From: Avena insularis
Taxonomy: Eukaryota; Streptophyta; Magnoliopsida; Poales; Poaceae
NCBI GenBank assembly: GCA_023614405.1
Contig: CM042691.1
Location: 172,952,927-173,016,926 of the forward strand
Length of the DNA stretch: 64,000 bases
Direction of reading: 5' to 3'
This document shows, piece after piece, positions 42,101-55,485 of the stretch. Numbering within the stretch: the first letter of the stretch is position 1; each line of letters begins with the position of its first letter. The translations under genes and the position numbers were made by a program. Under the pieces are notes generated by a model. It saw nothing but the letters and a program-made list of their open reading frames with translations. It did no database searches and was not told where the DNA came from.

Positions 42101-43515
42101 GTTTTTCAGGCTCACTTGTGTCCCGTAGGACCCGAGTACTTGATTCCTGTTCCAAGAATATTCGCTATCCACATCCGGGAGGCTTATGAACCCCCTGAGC
42201 CAGAGCTTGATTCATTCTTATTTCTTGGGGCCACAAACTAGTTTGAGGTTTTATTTACTATCCTGTACTTATGCCATGTTTTACTGCTTTGATTTAAATT
42301 GTGCGAGGTAATGCACACTGTACTATTTAGGTTCGTGACCCGTTTTCGCTGTATCGACAAGACCAGTCACACTTTCGGGTTCGCAGTCGTTTACAGCCGG
42401 CTCCACAAACCTTGAGGCCGTCTCGGAGTCAGCTAACCGTTCGGGTAGCTCAATGGGGTGGCCCTGAAATATTTCTGAATCCTGTGATTGCTTTGTCGTG
42501 GCCTCGTTGGGTTTTGATTTGGTTTTTCGAGGCATATCGGTGTGTGTTGCTATTTGTGCACCTGCGGTAAAACTTTCTGAAAGCCGTGTCCGCGGTTATG
42601 GACGACTTGGAGCATAGTTTCTCGATCATAGACAAGCATAACTAAAGTACCGCTTTTAAGATGACTAGACTAGGTACCTGACTAGTAAATAGTGCAACAC
42701 TCACGGAATGGATAATAAAACTGCCAATGGATGGGGGGTTGTTCGTCCGCTTCCTCGTCGGTAAGCGAGGAGGAGGATGGATCTGTTGAGATTACCGTTA
42801 TAACTGTTATAACTGTTATTATTAATTCACGGACATCCGTCTATCTCTGGTTAGGCGGATGGTTAGCGAGTATCTATAGAATTGTTAGGGTTTATCTTTT
42901 GCTGCAATTGCGTCACCCCAGGTTGTGTCCCCTTTAGAGGCATAAAGACTTGCCGAAAATTTACCCTAGGGTCTCACACGATAAATTATTGGTTCAGATG
43001 AACAGGTACACTCGCAAGATGGATACTGGGTGGAAGAGACGGACGATGTGGGCAACGATCATTCGGTGTAGAGATTCCGGGAACGGGGATCCATGAGATC
43101 TGTGGGCGGGATGTGCTTATTTATGGGGCATCTTATGCCGATTTGCTTCTTATCCGTACTCGGATTTTGTCTTCCGCTTCCGCTTGATACTCTGTTGATT
43201 GATGTATGAGGAGATATCCTAAACTATTATATCTATCTAGGATATTTGGATCTTGTCGTCTGGCGTTGCTATATTTCCTTTCTTTTTAGATGGAATGGCT
43301 CTGATGTACTGTTGTATGGTGGCTTGCATACATACTCATTTGTGTATGTAGTTGATCCCTTCTTTGCCGATTCATACTTCTGGTCCCGATGTTTGGAAAT
43401 GGTTGGGGCCGAAAAGGTCTACACGTGAGTGGCATTTGGGCCCTACCGTACTATTTCAACCATTTCTGCTCATCCAGGCTTGTAACTAGGAGCGTAATTC
43501 ACCGAGGTAGTTACA
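39200..43515 (+). repeat. 5' LTR of LARD-like element, 4,316 bp
   Basis: It begins TGTAGCATCCCAATTGTC and ends ACCGAGGTAGTTACA. Features: a stretch of CTAAACCCTAAACCC near 39,893, a GC-rich portion (40,000-41,100), an AT-rich portion (41,150-41,420), and the triplet repeat GTTATAACTGTTATAACTGT near 42,800. Compared with the 3' LTR it lacks many single bases in the GC-rich part (40,360-41,130). ORFs here differ between the two LTRs and are not conserved. Confidence 0.9.
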
Positions 43516-43530
43516 ATTGGTATCAGAGCC
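43516..43530 (+). promoter_or_regulatory. Primer binding site, initiator Met tRNA type
   Basis: TGGTATCAGAGC at 43,518-43,529 starts two bases after the 5' LTR. It is the standard complement of the initiator methionine tRNA 3' end used by many plant gypsy elements. Confidence 0.9.
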
Positions 43531-46501
43531 ATCCCGCCCTTCAGGGTCTCAGCCAAATGGTCATTGTCTGTCTAGCAAATATTTTTGGTAGTTATGTATA
43601 CTAGGGAAAAACAAAACGCGAGAGTAGGACTGCTTCCACTTTTCTTCTTACCCATCCAACCACCCTTTTCTGGTAAGGAAGTGTAACGTTTTCAATCCTC
43701 TTCTTAAAATTCAAATTAGGATTCACGTGTTCTGGGTTTCCGTAGTACCATAGAAAGTGTGTGTGTGTGTGTAAATCCTTGTCTATTTGTTGCATCCAGT
43801 TGTTGTCTCTATCTGCCTTTTGGTTATCAACTGTTGGTACATTCCATACTGACAGGCTTTTGAAAACCGGCGTGATCTATCTGACTCCTTGTTAACTGGT
43901 GCCATCTTCTTAAGGGTGTTCTTCCTTCTAGCAACTCCTCGTTCTGTGCAAGCATCTGTTGCTAATCTCTATCTGCTAAGTGATTTTGCGCATCTATTGG
44001 TATTTTAATGCCGAAAAATGCGAATTTTTTTTCTTTGATACATCTGTGTTTCCACACTCCTTTTCAGTCGTGTGTGAAACATTATCTATCTCCATTTTAT
44101 CAGCATGTCCATGCTAACTCATTCTTTTGTCACCGGCGCTTAATCCTGGAGTTTGTTTCACCTCCTTTTCTCTTGGGCTAGTTACATAACATGTGTCGAT
44201 CCGATGCTGGTGAATGTAATTTGGCTCTCGGCATAGCTATATTCCACTCATGATATGTGTCGATTGGAATATGGACAATGCTATCAACGCAGGTACACCG
44301 TGATCATATCTATGCATATTCAAGTATCTGTGGCAATCCGGAGTTTCCCAAAGCACTACGGCGGTCTATCATCTGTCCATCATGCTGCACATCTTTTTCA
44401 ACTCCATATCTGCACATCTTTTTCGTCTCTGATAGCTCATACCATAAGCAAAGCTATATCATCGGTTCTTATCCAAGACCTCTTTATCTTTGTAACCGGT
44501 GATCCGATCGACAATGTGAACCAGGTGACATCTCTTTTTCTTTCGAAGGACCAGATAATCTATTCTTCCAGTGCATCTTCTGCAACACGAACCCGTGCTC
44601 TTAATATGGATCTTTCAAAGAGCGTTGAGCTCAGAAAGTGTTTCGAGCATTTGTTCGTTTCTTCCGCCTCTTGAACTTGATATTCTGGGAATATCCTGTT
44701 AATCCATGGGGGTATATGTTGATAATATGCTTGCCTATTCGATATCAATGGAAGGACATGGAAGATCACCTGTCTCTCTTTCTCTCAAGCTTCGTGAACA
44801 CTGCCTGTGTGCAAAGTTCTCAAAGCGTGATTTCTGGCTTCTTGAAGTCACCTATCTGGGCCACGTCCTTCTGCTAAATACATTGCTTCAATTCTGGAAT
44901 CAGCAAGTCCATTGTTAATTCCATCCTTCACCTTCAACCAATTTGGAGTTTTTCCTTGTTGGCAAGTTATCATCAGCGTTTCGCTCAAGATTTCCTCTAG
45001 ACTGCTAAGTCTCTCTCAATCATTTCAAGAAGAACATGGAGTTTTTTCACCTCAGTCTCGTCAAGTGATCTCTTGAAACCCTCTCGTTATATCATCTATG
45101 CTCAATCCACCGGAGGCCATGAAGACTTTTCAGATCTTTCGTAATCCTTATGTTCAAGTTGATGTTATCCTTTTCTTTATCTGTGGAATCTTGCAGTTGT
45201 CTCCGTAATCTTCCTTCATATCTTTCCGGTGGCTTGGTACTTCAGACATGACGACAACATCATCATCTTTATCTATCTATGAATCCGGTGAATCGTTTGC
45301 ATCTATCCTTGTTTTCTAACGAAGTTCCATGAGTTTTTGTCAATACCTTCAGTCTGTTTCGGTAGTTGGGTTGCATGGTTTTCTTATTCATGTGCGGAGT
45401 AATGCTTTGAGTGCGGTATGGAGTAGCTACCATACCACTACTCTTATCATTCGCTCTTGTACATTGAATTGGTGAATTAATGCGATTTCACTAATTCCAC
45501 GGAAGTTAGAAGTGGCCTTTATCCCTCGATACTTTTACTTCCGTCTTTGTTTTTCCGGAGTGCTCTCTCGAAGAAAATAATCAATAATCTCTTGTTGGTG
45601 ATCTCACCCTTTCTACACGGAGCAAATCTTCAATTATCTGGTGGAAACAAACGCAAACTCTTTTCTGTCCTCGTCTTTCTACCGGTGCTTGACATCCCCA
45701 AACAAGATGAAAGGAAACTATCTCTCTCTTTGTTCATCAATTCTTCTCGGTGGTAAAGCCAATTATGGTTGAGGCCATCAGCCGCAAATCTATTGCGTTA
45801 GCATCAAGGCTAAATAAAGCAATAAGTATCTCTACAATAAACTCCAGATCCTCCATATTCCTGCTTCTCGGGATTCCACCATGATCTGGCTTCACATCCG
45901 TCTCTGGAAGTTATATCCGCGCACCTCAATTGCGTGATCCTTTGGGTCTTACCGGTGCAAGAAGAATCTAATCCGACGATGTCTAGCTAAATGTTTGTGT
46001 TGATATCAAGAGACTCTATTGTTTGAAGGCAATATTGTTTCCGTATGTCATTTCTCCAAATCTGAGAGCAGGTACGATGCTATTGTCATAGTGGTTCAAA
46101 CCTCTCCAATCTAGCTCTTTTCTTCCGGCGAGACAAAGATTCATCCTCTCTCTCGTATCAGTAAATCTTTAATCTTAACGGTGTGCCTTTCTTTATCCAG
46201 GATGCATCATCTTGTCTTTTCTTTCACAAGTGGTTATATTCGGTTATCATGTTCCTTGAGAAAACCGGAGCTATATCCACCCTATCCTTCTTGTCTCACG
46301 ACAATCCTTCAACTTCTGCTAACCCGTTGTTCTTGAAGCAAAACGCAAGACTCGCAACAAGTCTAGCAAGTTTTGCAAGGTTTAGTGGTCGCACCATTCC
46401 GTTCTTCATCATCTTGGGAACGTGAGGGTCACCTTCGTTCGAACACCCGCCTCTTCATGTGTTGTTTTCTTTTTCCTAGGAATCTCGGGGCGAGATTCTT
46501 G
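43531..46501 (+). pseudogene. Decayed gypsy pol interior of LARD-like element
   Basis: There is no ORF above 140 codons, but three traces keep the gypsy order. At 44,706-44,880: GVYVDNMLAYSISMEGHGRS, then LREHCLCAKFSKRDFWLLEV and TYLGHV, matching reverse transcriptase ([10 protein letters not shown]...[19 protein letters not shown]) with the catalytic DD reduced to DN. Near 46,065: SRAGYDAIVIVVQTSP, like the integrase SGYDSIWVVVDRL. Near 46,168: LNGVPFFIQDASS, like LHGVPKSIVFDRG. The end carries AATCTCGGGGCGAGATTCTT, common before the polypurine tract of Tekay-type elements. The rest is unrecognised. A GT run lies at 43,757. Confidence 0.6.
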
Positions 46502-46517
46502 TTTAGTGGGGGAGAGT
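46502..46517 (+). promoter_or_regulatory. Polypurine tract of LARD-like element
   Basis: TTTAGTGGGGGAGAGT lies directly before the TGTAGC start of the 3' LTR and would prime plus-strand DNA synthesis. Confidence 0.85.
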
Positions 46518-49500
46518 TGTAGCATCCCAATTGTCTAACAATTGCAATGCTACTAGCCTAGTCTATATAATGGCTACTTTATATATATAATTGCTGCATC
46601 ATCATTATATCATGCTCATGTCATCATGCCACCTTGCATTTGAGCATCATATAAAACCCTCTTTGTTTTGGTTCTTCTCTCACATGCATTGTAAATTGTA
46701 TTTGCCTCTTGATATTGTATTTGGTTCTTGATATATTGTTTAAATGCCCAAGTTGAGTTGGGGGCATATCTTTCTTTATCTCCACCACCTTTTCTTTCAC
46801 CACCTTATAATTCCACCATCCAACTAAATATGAGCTTTGCATTTTATTTGGTTTTACCTCTAGCTCATGTGGGTTGGGATGGATCCAATCCTTTTCCACA
46901 TGCTCTCATCTTAGCATCATGTTGTTTTCACATCCTTGATATATGAGAGCCACTTGGCCACCTTTGCATGCCTTGTGAGTGGGACCCTTTCTCCTAGCTT
47001 CCATATGGATTATCATGGAATTATGCTCATGTTGGAATATTTTGGGACTATTGATCATCTGGTGGAACATACACACTAGCAAGTCTCAAGCTACTCAAAC
47101 ATGATCATCTCCATCTATCTCTCTCTCTATCCTAAACCCTACACCTAATCTACCCCTTCATCACCACACCCTCTACCTCATCCTAATCTAAACCACACCC
47201 CCCCTTCTAAGCTAAACCCTAAACCCACTCCCCTCTCTCTCGGCCCCCTCTCTACCTGCCAAGGCTACCCCACCTGGCCCCACCATGCCACCTACCTACC
47301 CCTCTCCAACCCTAGACAAACCCTAGCCCGAGGCTACCACCACCCAACCCGAGCCTACCCTCTCTCCCTCTCTTCTCTCCCTGCCTTGTGGCCCCCCCTA
47401 GCCGAGCCTGCCCCTGCCTCCTTGGCCTCGCCTCTGGTCCCACCTGGAAGTCCCCATGCACCTGGCCTCGCTCGACCCTGCCTGAGCACGTGAGGGTGGA
47501 GGAAGAAAAGGTGGCCGAGCCACCTTTATCTCCAACCACTCCCCCACGGCACCCTCCCTCTCCCCCTCTGCTTTACCACCACCTCACGGTCCTCCTGCAT
47601 CCCCAGATCTGGCCGAGGTGCCCCTGCATCTCCTCTCCTTCCTCTCCACCGAAGCCACCCTCCCTCTCGCTGCCATCGCCGCCTCCTCCACGCCCGTTGA
47701 TCCGGTCGAGCAGCGTCCGTGGAGTGACTGGGAGACGGAGGAGGGTCCCTCAGATCGCCTGCGCCGTTGAGGAGGAGGAGGACCAGAGCTACCAGATCGA
47801 CGACAAGGCCGACGCCAAACCCTAGCCGCCGTCATAAGCTCCGCCGGCGATCGCGACGCATCGCCTGCCGAACCAACGCCACCGACACACTCTCGGTGAG
47901 CCCCTAAACCTCCTGGACATGCTCCTCTGCGCTGCCGTTGCCTGTACCCGCCGATCAAACCGACAACGCTCTCTGTGCACCGGTGACGTTTTCAGTTCTC
48001 CTCGCCGTAGCGCCGCAGAAGCCCTAGCTAGCCGCCCAGCTTCCTCCCATCAGCTACCCCGCATGACCCAGTGGCCACCGCCTCCGCGCCCGAGCCCTAG
48101 GTCACGGGATCGAGCCCCCGTGCCGCGCGCGCTGCCGCGGTCAGTTTCGTCAGAGAGAGAGGAAGAGAAACAGTGCACGCGTGGCCACTTTGCACTTCCC
48201 CCCAAACCTTTTTCTGCATCAACCCGCGCTCCCCCTTGGCCCAAATGTCATTCCCCGTGTCTTTTTGCAAAAAGGATCCCAGAGTTTCGAACCACTCAAC
48301 CCGCAGTCCCCCCTGAGCCACGTGGTCAGCCCACAGCATCTCTCTGTCAAGTGGGCCTGCGAGCCAGCGGGTCCCACCTGTCATTCGCTTGAGCTAGAGC
48401 AGGCCGCGGTGTAAAACATTTCTGTGCGCGTGCGTTGCTGAGTCAGCGCGTGGCCCACCCGTCAGCGTCTGTGGCTGGCTTAATCTGAGTAACAAAAGTA
48501 TTTCCTGTATCTGTTTAAATTCAAATCTTTTTCAAATTAATTCAAATTCAAATTTATTTTTGTTTTTTAAATATCTTTTAAAATCTAAACCCAAATAATA
48601 CAAATAATATATGTTTTCAAATCAGAAAAATGTGAGGAATTCAATTGTGCCATCCAAAATATATTTTGGACACTTTATTATCCAAGTTAATTAAAATTAC
48701 AATAAAATGCCCTTTTCCTTAATAAATTAATAACTTTTGTTTTATAAATCCAAATTTAACAAATGATATGTCTAAAATGATTAACTCGACGAGACATTTC
48801 TGTTTATGCATTCCATCATCTGTTTTGAAGCATGCATCATATAAATATAATGGGTACAGCAACTTAATTGTGAATAAAATGTGGCCAAAACCCAATATAA
48901 TGCTTTATTATTGTTTTCCACACCTCACCCATGCCATGCTACTTTATTGCCATGCAAATTATGCATCATTCATCATGGCATGATTGTTTGCTTGTCGCAT
49001 TTATTCATACGCTTGTGCACTTTATTTATGTTGGCCTTGTTTGTTTGGTTCTTCTTCGAATAGACGCTGAGCAGGGGATATATCAAGAGAACCAGGAGCA
49101 CTACCCAGATCCATCCCTTGCTTCAACTGAGCTGCCAGGCAAGCACTACCACATGCTTGCAAACATATAGTACCTATTGCCTCTGTCTTATTCGTGCATC
49201 ATTGAGTCGCGATTGCATTAAATTGAATCCCAAGTATTGCATAGCCTTTACTTTCAAACCCCACCGAAGCTTGTTCCTCCAACCCATGAGCCATTACTAC
49301 AGGAGTTGTTTGAGCCATGCGAGTCGTAGAACAGCATGTGTAGGGTATGTGAGTGTCTGATGGATAACGAGGTACCTAAACAACTTAACCTGAGTAGTAA
49401 TGGGATAACTAATAAAAGTGGCATCGGTGAGCCATATTCGCTATTTGGTTTTTCAGGCTCACTTGTGTCCCATAAGACCCCGAGTACTTGATTCCTGTTC

Positions 49501-50882
49501 CAAGAATATTCACGCTATCCACATCCGGGAGGCTTATGAACCCCCCTGAGCCAGAGCTTGATTCATTCTTATTTCTTGGGGCCACAAACTAGTTTGAGGT
49601 TTTATTTACTATCCTGTACTTATGCCATGTTTTACTGCTTTGATTTAAATTGTGCGAGGTAATGCACACTGTACTGTTTAGGTCCGTGACCCGTTTTCGC
49701 TGTATCGACAAGCCCAGTCACACTTTCGGGTTCCCAGTCGTTTACAGCCGGCTCCACAAACCTTGAGGCCGTCTCGGAGTCAGCTAGCTTCGTTGCGGGT
49801 AGCTCAATGGGGTGGCCCCCTGAAATATTTCTGAATCCTGTGATTGCTTTGTCGTGACTGCCTTGTTGGGTTTTGATTTGGTTTTTCCGAGGCATATCGA
49901 GTGTGTGTTGCTATTTGTGCACCCCTGCAGGGTAAAACTTTCTGAAAGCCGTGTCCGCGGTTATGGACGACTTGGAGCATAGTTTCTCGATCATAGACAA
50001 GCATAACTAAAGTACCGCTTTTAAGATGACTAGACTAGGTACCTGACTAGTAAATAGTGCAACACTCACGGAATGGATAATAAAACTGCCAATGGATGGG
50101 GGGTTGTTCGTCCGCTTCCTCGTCGATAAGCGAGGAGGAGGATGGATCTGTTGAGATTACCGTTATAACTGTTATAACTGTTATTATTAATTCACGGACA
50201 TCCGTCTATCTCTGGTTAGGCGGATGGTTAGCGAGTATCTATAGAATTGTTAGGGTTTATCTTTTGCTGCAATTGCGTCACCCAGGTTGTGTCCCTTTAG
50301 AGGCATAAAGACTTCTTTGAGTACCCTAGGGTCTCACACGATAAATTATTGGTTCGGATGAGCAGGTACACTGCAAGATGGATACTGGGTGGAAGAGACG
50401 GACGATGTGGGCAACGATCATTCAGTGTAGAGATTCCGGGAACGGGGATCCGTGAGATCTGTGGGCGGGATGTGCTTATTTATGGGGCATCTTATGCCGA
50501 TTTGCTTCTTATCCGTACTCGGATTTTGTCTTCCGCTTCCGCTTGATACTCTGTTGATTGATGTATGAGGAGATATCCTAAACTATTATATCTATCTAGG
50601 ATATTTGGATCTTGCCGTCTGGCGTTGCTATATTTCCTTTCTTTTTAGATGGAATGGCTCTGATGTACTGTTGTATGGTGGCTTGCATACATACTCATTT
50701 GTGTATGTAGTTGATCCCTTCGCCTGCCGATTACGCCGCCCGTTCTGGTCCCGATGTTTGGAAATGGTTGGGACGGCCGAAAGGTCTACCTGTGAGTGGC
50801 ATTTGGGCCCCACCGTACTATTTCAACCATTTCTGCTCATCCAGGCTTGTAACTAGGAGCGTAATTCACCGAGGTAGTTACA
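46518..50882 (+). repeat. 3' LTR of LARD-like element, 4,365 bp
   Basis: It matches the 5' LTR along its length and keeps bases missing from the 5' LTR in the GC-rich block (47,700-48,480), so it is probably closer to the original. It ends GGTAGTTACA at 50,882, followed by the target duplication GGCAG and the resumed transposase gene. Confidence 0.9.
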
Positions 50883-53019
50883 GGCAGGTTATCCAAGGAT
50901 TCTCCACATGCGTTAGGTGCATGGATAACACAAGCTATCTCCAACTAGAGAAAGATCCAGGGTCTTCGAAAACCGTGTTCATGGCGCACCGGAGATGGCT
51001 CGGCATGAATTATTCTTGGAGAAAACATGGAGATCTGCTCGATGGAAAATCCGAGACCCTAGGAATCCCAGAGCGGAGGAGCAACGAAGAAGTGGAAGAA
51101 TTGCTGAAAAACTAGAAAGATTTCCCTAAGCCTAGAAAGAAGCGAAAGAGGCAGCAAGACAAGCCGCTGCTGAAGGTACGGAAAACAAGGTCTGTTTTCT
51201 GGGAGTTTCCATACTGGAAGTTTCTCCGCACGCCTCATAGCCTTGACATCATGCATATCACGAAAAAAATGTGCGAGAGTCTGGTCGCCACCATAATCAA
51301 CATGCCAGATAGGACGAAAGATGGTCCGAAAGCGAGGCACGACCTGATATTCATGGGCATCCAGAAGGAGCTTCACAGAGGACGCACTACTCCTGATGAT
51401 CAGGGAGATGATGATGATCATGAGTCAGAGGCGACACAAGGTCGTCGGAAGGGTGAAAAGTTCAAGAAGAACGAATATTTCTGCCGTCCTTCTTGCTTCA
51501 CTCTAAGCTAGGATGAGATCAAACAGTTTTTCAAGTGCCTTCTAGGAGTCAAATTTCCTTACAGCTACGCGGGCAAGATAAGAAGATACCTAGACGAGGC
51601 GAAGCAGAGGTTTAGTGGCATGAACTCTCACGACTGTGTCGTGCTAATGATGCAGGTACTTCCGGTTGCACTAAGAGGGATAATGGACGAGCACGTCCAT
51701 GAAACGTTGTTTGGCATCTGCAAGTTTTTCGATGTCATCTCTAGAAAGTCGATTGGCGTGAATCATCTTGGGAGGCTACAGGAGGAGATCGTGGTGATAC
51801 TATGCGAGCTTGAGGTCTACTTCCCGCCTGCATTCTTCGACATTATAGTGCATCTACTGGTCCATGTCGTGGAGGACATCGTCCAACTCGAGCCGATGTT
51901 CCTCCGCAGCATGATGGTGTTCGAAAGGATGAACGGACACATCAAAGGATACGTTTGCAATAGGTCCCACCCAGATGGAAGCATAGACAAGGGCTTTCTG
52001 GCCGAAGAGTGCATCTCTTTCTGGATGAATTATCTAGACATCGAGAACCCTTTCGGTCTTCCCGTCAACATGCACCTTGGCAAGCTCGATGGATCTGGTC
52101 ACCGAGTGGATCGTCGAGTACTGCATACAAACTTCGATTGTCGATGGACTTTGATCGAGCAAACCTCGTCGCGCTACATCATCTAGAACTGGTCGATCCT
52201 TGGGTACAGAAACACAAAAGGTTAATCGAGAAGAAGTACAGTGACCGTGGCATACAGAGGACACATGGAGAAATAATCAAAGAGCACAACTCAGATTTCA
52301 CGCGTTGGTTTAGGCAGACGCTCCTTGATAATCCTCCGCGATCGCATTCTTCTGACATAGAAAAGATCATATTCACCTTGTCGCAGGGACCCATGCAAAA
52401 CCTGGTGACCTATCAGGCGTATGACATCAACAGATACACATTCTACACGGAGGAAAAGGACAACAAGTGTGATTATCAGAACTCAGGCGTAACGTCAGAA
52501 TTCTACACCGATGACAACATGAAGGAAAGATTCTATGGAAGGATCGAGGAGATCTGGGAGCTTGACTACTATGGAGAAAAGGTGTTGATGTTCCGTGTCA
52601 GATGGGAAAAGAGCGCCGAAAGAGATGACCGGTATTTCACAACCATGGTTACACCCGAAGCAGCCAAATCCAAGGCCGCCAGTGCGAACATGGCCGTGAA
52701 AATTGAACTGTGTGTACTGGCTAGCAAAGTGGAAAAATGTTTTTTCATTACCGACCCGACAAAGCCTAGCCATGTTGTCATGAGGAGAGGAAAAAGAAAC
52801 ATTATCGAAATGGATGGAGTCACCAACGAGCAAGACTTCGACCAGTACGGCGATCCAAAGATTGAAGATGACGACTACGATGCAGCAACATACATCATAA
52901 GAAGAAAAAGGACAACCCTACCCAAAAAAGGTAGCCCGTTCGAAACAAGAAATATTAAAGTGCCGGGGCTAAATTATTCAACCGCGACAAAGAAGGAAAA
53001 AAAGATTGTAAAATGCTAG
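50883..53019 (+). pseudogene. TNP2-type transposase, C-terminal part (copy B)
   Basis: It continues the transposase after the insertion: VRCMDNTSYLQLEKDPGSSK, then TAG near 51,113 (TGG in copy A), PHSLDIMHITKKMCESLVAT, a private TAG near 51,509, and the DUF4218-like block (51,650-52,030). A frame change near 52,146 precedes a long open frame to 53,019 with VTYQAYDINRYTFYTEEKDN, FYGRIEEIWELDYYGEKVLM and a basic tail. Unlike copy A, the C-terminal DUF4216-like part is intact here. None of the stops is shared with copy A. Confidence 0.9.
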
Positions 53020-53398
53020 CTCAAAAAATATTGTAAAATGCGTGGTCAAAAAAGATTGTAATATTCATGGACAAATTATTATTTAATTTAGTTATAGTTT
53101 GAATCATATTTGTACCACTTTTATGACATATATTATCACTTTTGGGCATTTTTGGAATATTTAAAAGTATTTGAAAAACAAAACAAAACTTTTATGGCAT
53201 ATATCACCACTTTTGGGAATTTTTTGGAACATTTAAAAGTATTTTTAAAATAAAAACAAAAAAGGTGGGCACCAGGTTTCGAACCTGGGTGCTCATATAG
53301 GTTCAGAATAGAGCAGTGGGTGGAACGAGTGGGATAGGCAAGTGTAGTTGTTAGAAGCAATGCTGCAGTAGTGTTATAGAGTCGTTAGAATCCGATAT
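53020..53398. other. TNP2 3' flank with direct repeat and tRNA-like T-arm (copy B)
   Basis: This is the counterpart of 3107-3456. The TTTTTGGAA...TTTAAAAGTATTT repeat is present twice (53,148 and 53,220). At 53,258-53,296 the minus strand reads CCAGGTTCGAAACCTGG with a GCCCACC end and T run, the same tRNA-like T-arm as copy A. No ORF. Confidence 0.55.
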
Positions 53399-53468
53399 GC
53401 TTAGCGCACTAGCCCGGAGTGCGCTATAGATAACTGTAGCACACTATGGCAGAGTGCGCTACGCCTAT
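53399..53468. repeat. Internal cluster of CACTA terminus-like motifs (copy B)
   Basis: TTAGCGCACT, GAGTGCGCTA, GTAGCACACT and GAGTGCGCTAC occur in 70 bases, in the same place as in copy A (between the two genes). Confidence 0.65.
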
Positions 53469-55485
53469 CTGGGCTTTATCCACGTCATCCCCATCTCATC
53501 CTCATCTATCACAGCCCGAGCCCGATGCCTCCCCGCTGCCGCCGCGCTCGATCCGCTAGCCACCACCGCCGTGCTCGACCCCCCAGCAGCCGCCGCTCGA
53601 GGAGGAGGCCCTGGAGGAGGAGCCCCGCCCGTGTCCGAGGAGGAGGCCCCCACGCGTGTCCGAGGAGGAGGAGGAGGCCGCCCGTGTCCGAGGAGGAGGA
53701 GGAGGCCGTCGTTCGCTCGTCGTTGTCCGCCCTCCATCGTCATCCTTGTCTTAGAGGTTAGCCCCTCCCCTCTCTCCCTCTCTCCCTCTCTCCCCTCACT
53801 CTGCAGGCGACAAGAAGCTATCTAGGGTTATCAAACTCAGTGAGGTTAGCAGTTGACAGTGAGGTTAGCCCATGATTAGCAGTTGAATGTTAGCCCATGA
53901 TTATCTAGGGTTAGCAAACATAGAATGAGGTTGATAGTGAGGTTAGCAGTTGACAATGAGGTTAGTAGTTGATATAATCTACAACTGTTTATCTGTCTAT
54001 TGGTAAAGCAATGCATTTAATTGAGTGGTTTCAGATATACAGGTAGTTTGCTATATATATATCACTGATTGATTAGTTTACCTTCGCCAATCAACCAGTA
54101 GGTTGAGTTTATTCTAGATGTTGCATTAGATGTATATGTATCACTACAAAAACAATTGTATGCTTTTGATGAACATTGTTAATTTTCATCACGCTTATTT
54201 TTCCAAATAATATCCGCCTACTAAAATGCACATTCTCTCATATAATTATCATACATATCGCTCATGCATTGTTGTTGTGTGACTGTATACAGTTATATGG
54301 TACATGTCCAGGATGGAGCATGTAGATCCGTGGAATGCAAACTCTTACAGTGTTACTATTTATCCTTCACTAATGATGCAAGCTTAATTTAAATTGACCT
54401 TGGATTATTCAGTACACCAAGGTTTTAAATGCTCAAGTACTTCTAGTTCTAGGTATTAATGCTAAATCAGCCCACTTTACCCCCTAAACTCATGGAAGTT
54501 TCAACGTGCGAAAGCTGATCAGGGTTGTACAACATCTAGTTTTGCACTCCTTGGTGGACACTTAAACTTTGTTAAAAATCTTATGGGTGGTAAGGTATCT
54601 AAGTGTGCATACTAGAACTCCATTTACTAGGAACTGTTTATTGTTTACTGTGTAGACTAAATATTCCAAGGGTTTGCAGAGACAATACTTTGTAGTGTCT
54701 AATAAAAAAATACAACGTAGGATATTCCCCAAATATGCCAAATCCCTGTGCATGGAGACATATATTACGTAGGCTATATAATCTGAAAAAGTAATTTACC
54801 AGGCTATGTAGTGTCAGCTGATTATCTATCTCTGGAAACTGCAACTGTACATCTACAAAGATACAGTACACGCTTACTCCTAAAAGTTACACTGACTATG
54901 GTGTTGTCCTATAAATCAATGCCATGCTTGCTTTTTTTAAGTTAAGAGTATAGGTAAGTCCAAACCTGAACATCAGTTCAGGAGTTCAGGAGTTCTTATC
55001 ATGGTGGACCCTAACAAATGCACATCTCTGAATTTGGAAACTGCTGTACACACATTCATAAACTTGTGTGCTGCTATGTATTTGCTTGCTGTCATATAAT
55101 CTGCATGTTGTATTTGCTTGCTTGCTATAATGACAGGTGCTATAATTTGCATGTATTTTCTTGCTGTCATCAATGACATGTGCTATAATCTGTGGTGATA
55201 TAATCTGTGGTTTGCTTGCTTTCAGAAGCACTTGGTTATGGTGTATTCTCATTTTTGTTATTGTTGTAGCACTTGAAATTGTGCTTATGCTTGTATGAAG
55301 CACTTTCTTATGTCGTGTATGCAGGTTTTTGTATAAAACGAGTCCCAATTTTTGCCGGAATATTGATTAACTTCTGTTTTGGCAGAAATCGGGCACTCCT
55401 ATTTTAAGAAAATTAGCAAAGGTCATGCCGGATTTTTCCGTGCACTTTATTACTAACAAATTATTTGCTTTTTATTAGTGCAAAG
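53469..55485 (+). other. Leader exon and 5' intron of the second CACTA gene (copy B)
   Basis: A GC-rich leader with GAGGAGGAGG repeats ends at TTAGAG|GTTAGC (donor GT at 53,757-53,758), with an acceptor TAGTGCAAAG at 55,485 directly before ATG. The intron interior is largely different from copy A and includes short GAGGTTAGCAGTTGA repeats near 53,840-53,970. No ORF is supported. Confidence 0.58.

Larger units (their letters stand above)
39200..50882 (+). mobile_element. LARD-like Ty3/gypsy element with ~4.3-kb LTRs and 3.0-kb decayed interior
   Basis: TSD GGCAG at 39,195-39,199 and 50,883-50,887; copy A shows the empty site CTCGGGCAGGTTATCC near 987. LTRs are 39,200-43,515 and 46,518-50,882, each TGTAGCATCCC...GGTAGTTACA. 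Primer site TGGTATCAGAGC is at 43,518 and a polypurine tract GTGGGGGAGAG lies just before the 3' LTR. Long LTRs with an interior of about 3 kb and no ORF is the plan of LARDs such as barley Sukkula; that family name is from memory. The interior holds unreadable relics of gypsy pol, so mobility would need another element's proteins. Confidence 0.88.

Noticed and set aside
47388..48414. ORFs of 90-157 codons in the LARD-like LTR
   Set aside because: The 5' LTR does not keep the same frames, and there is no domain similarity. LTR shadow ORFs.
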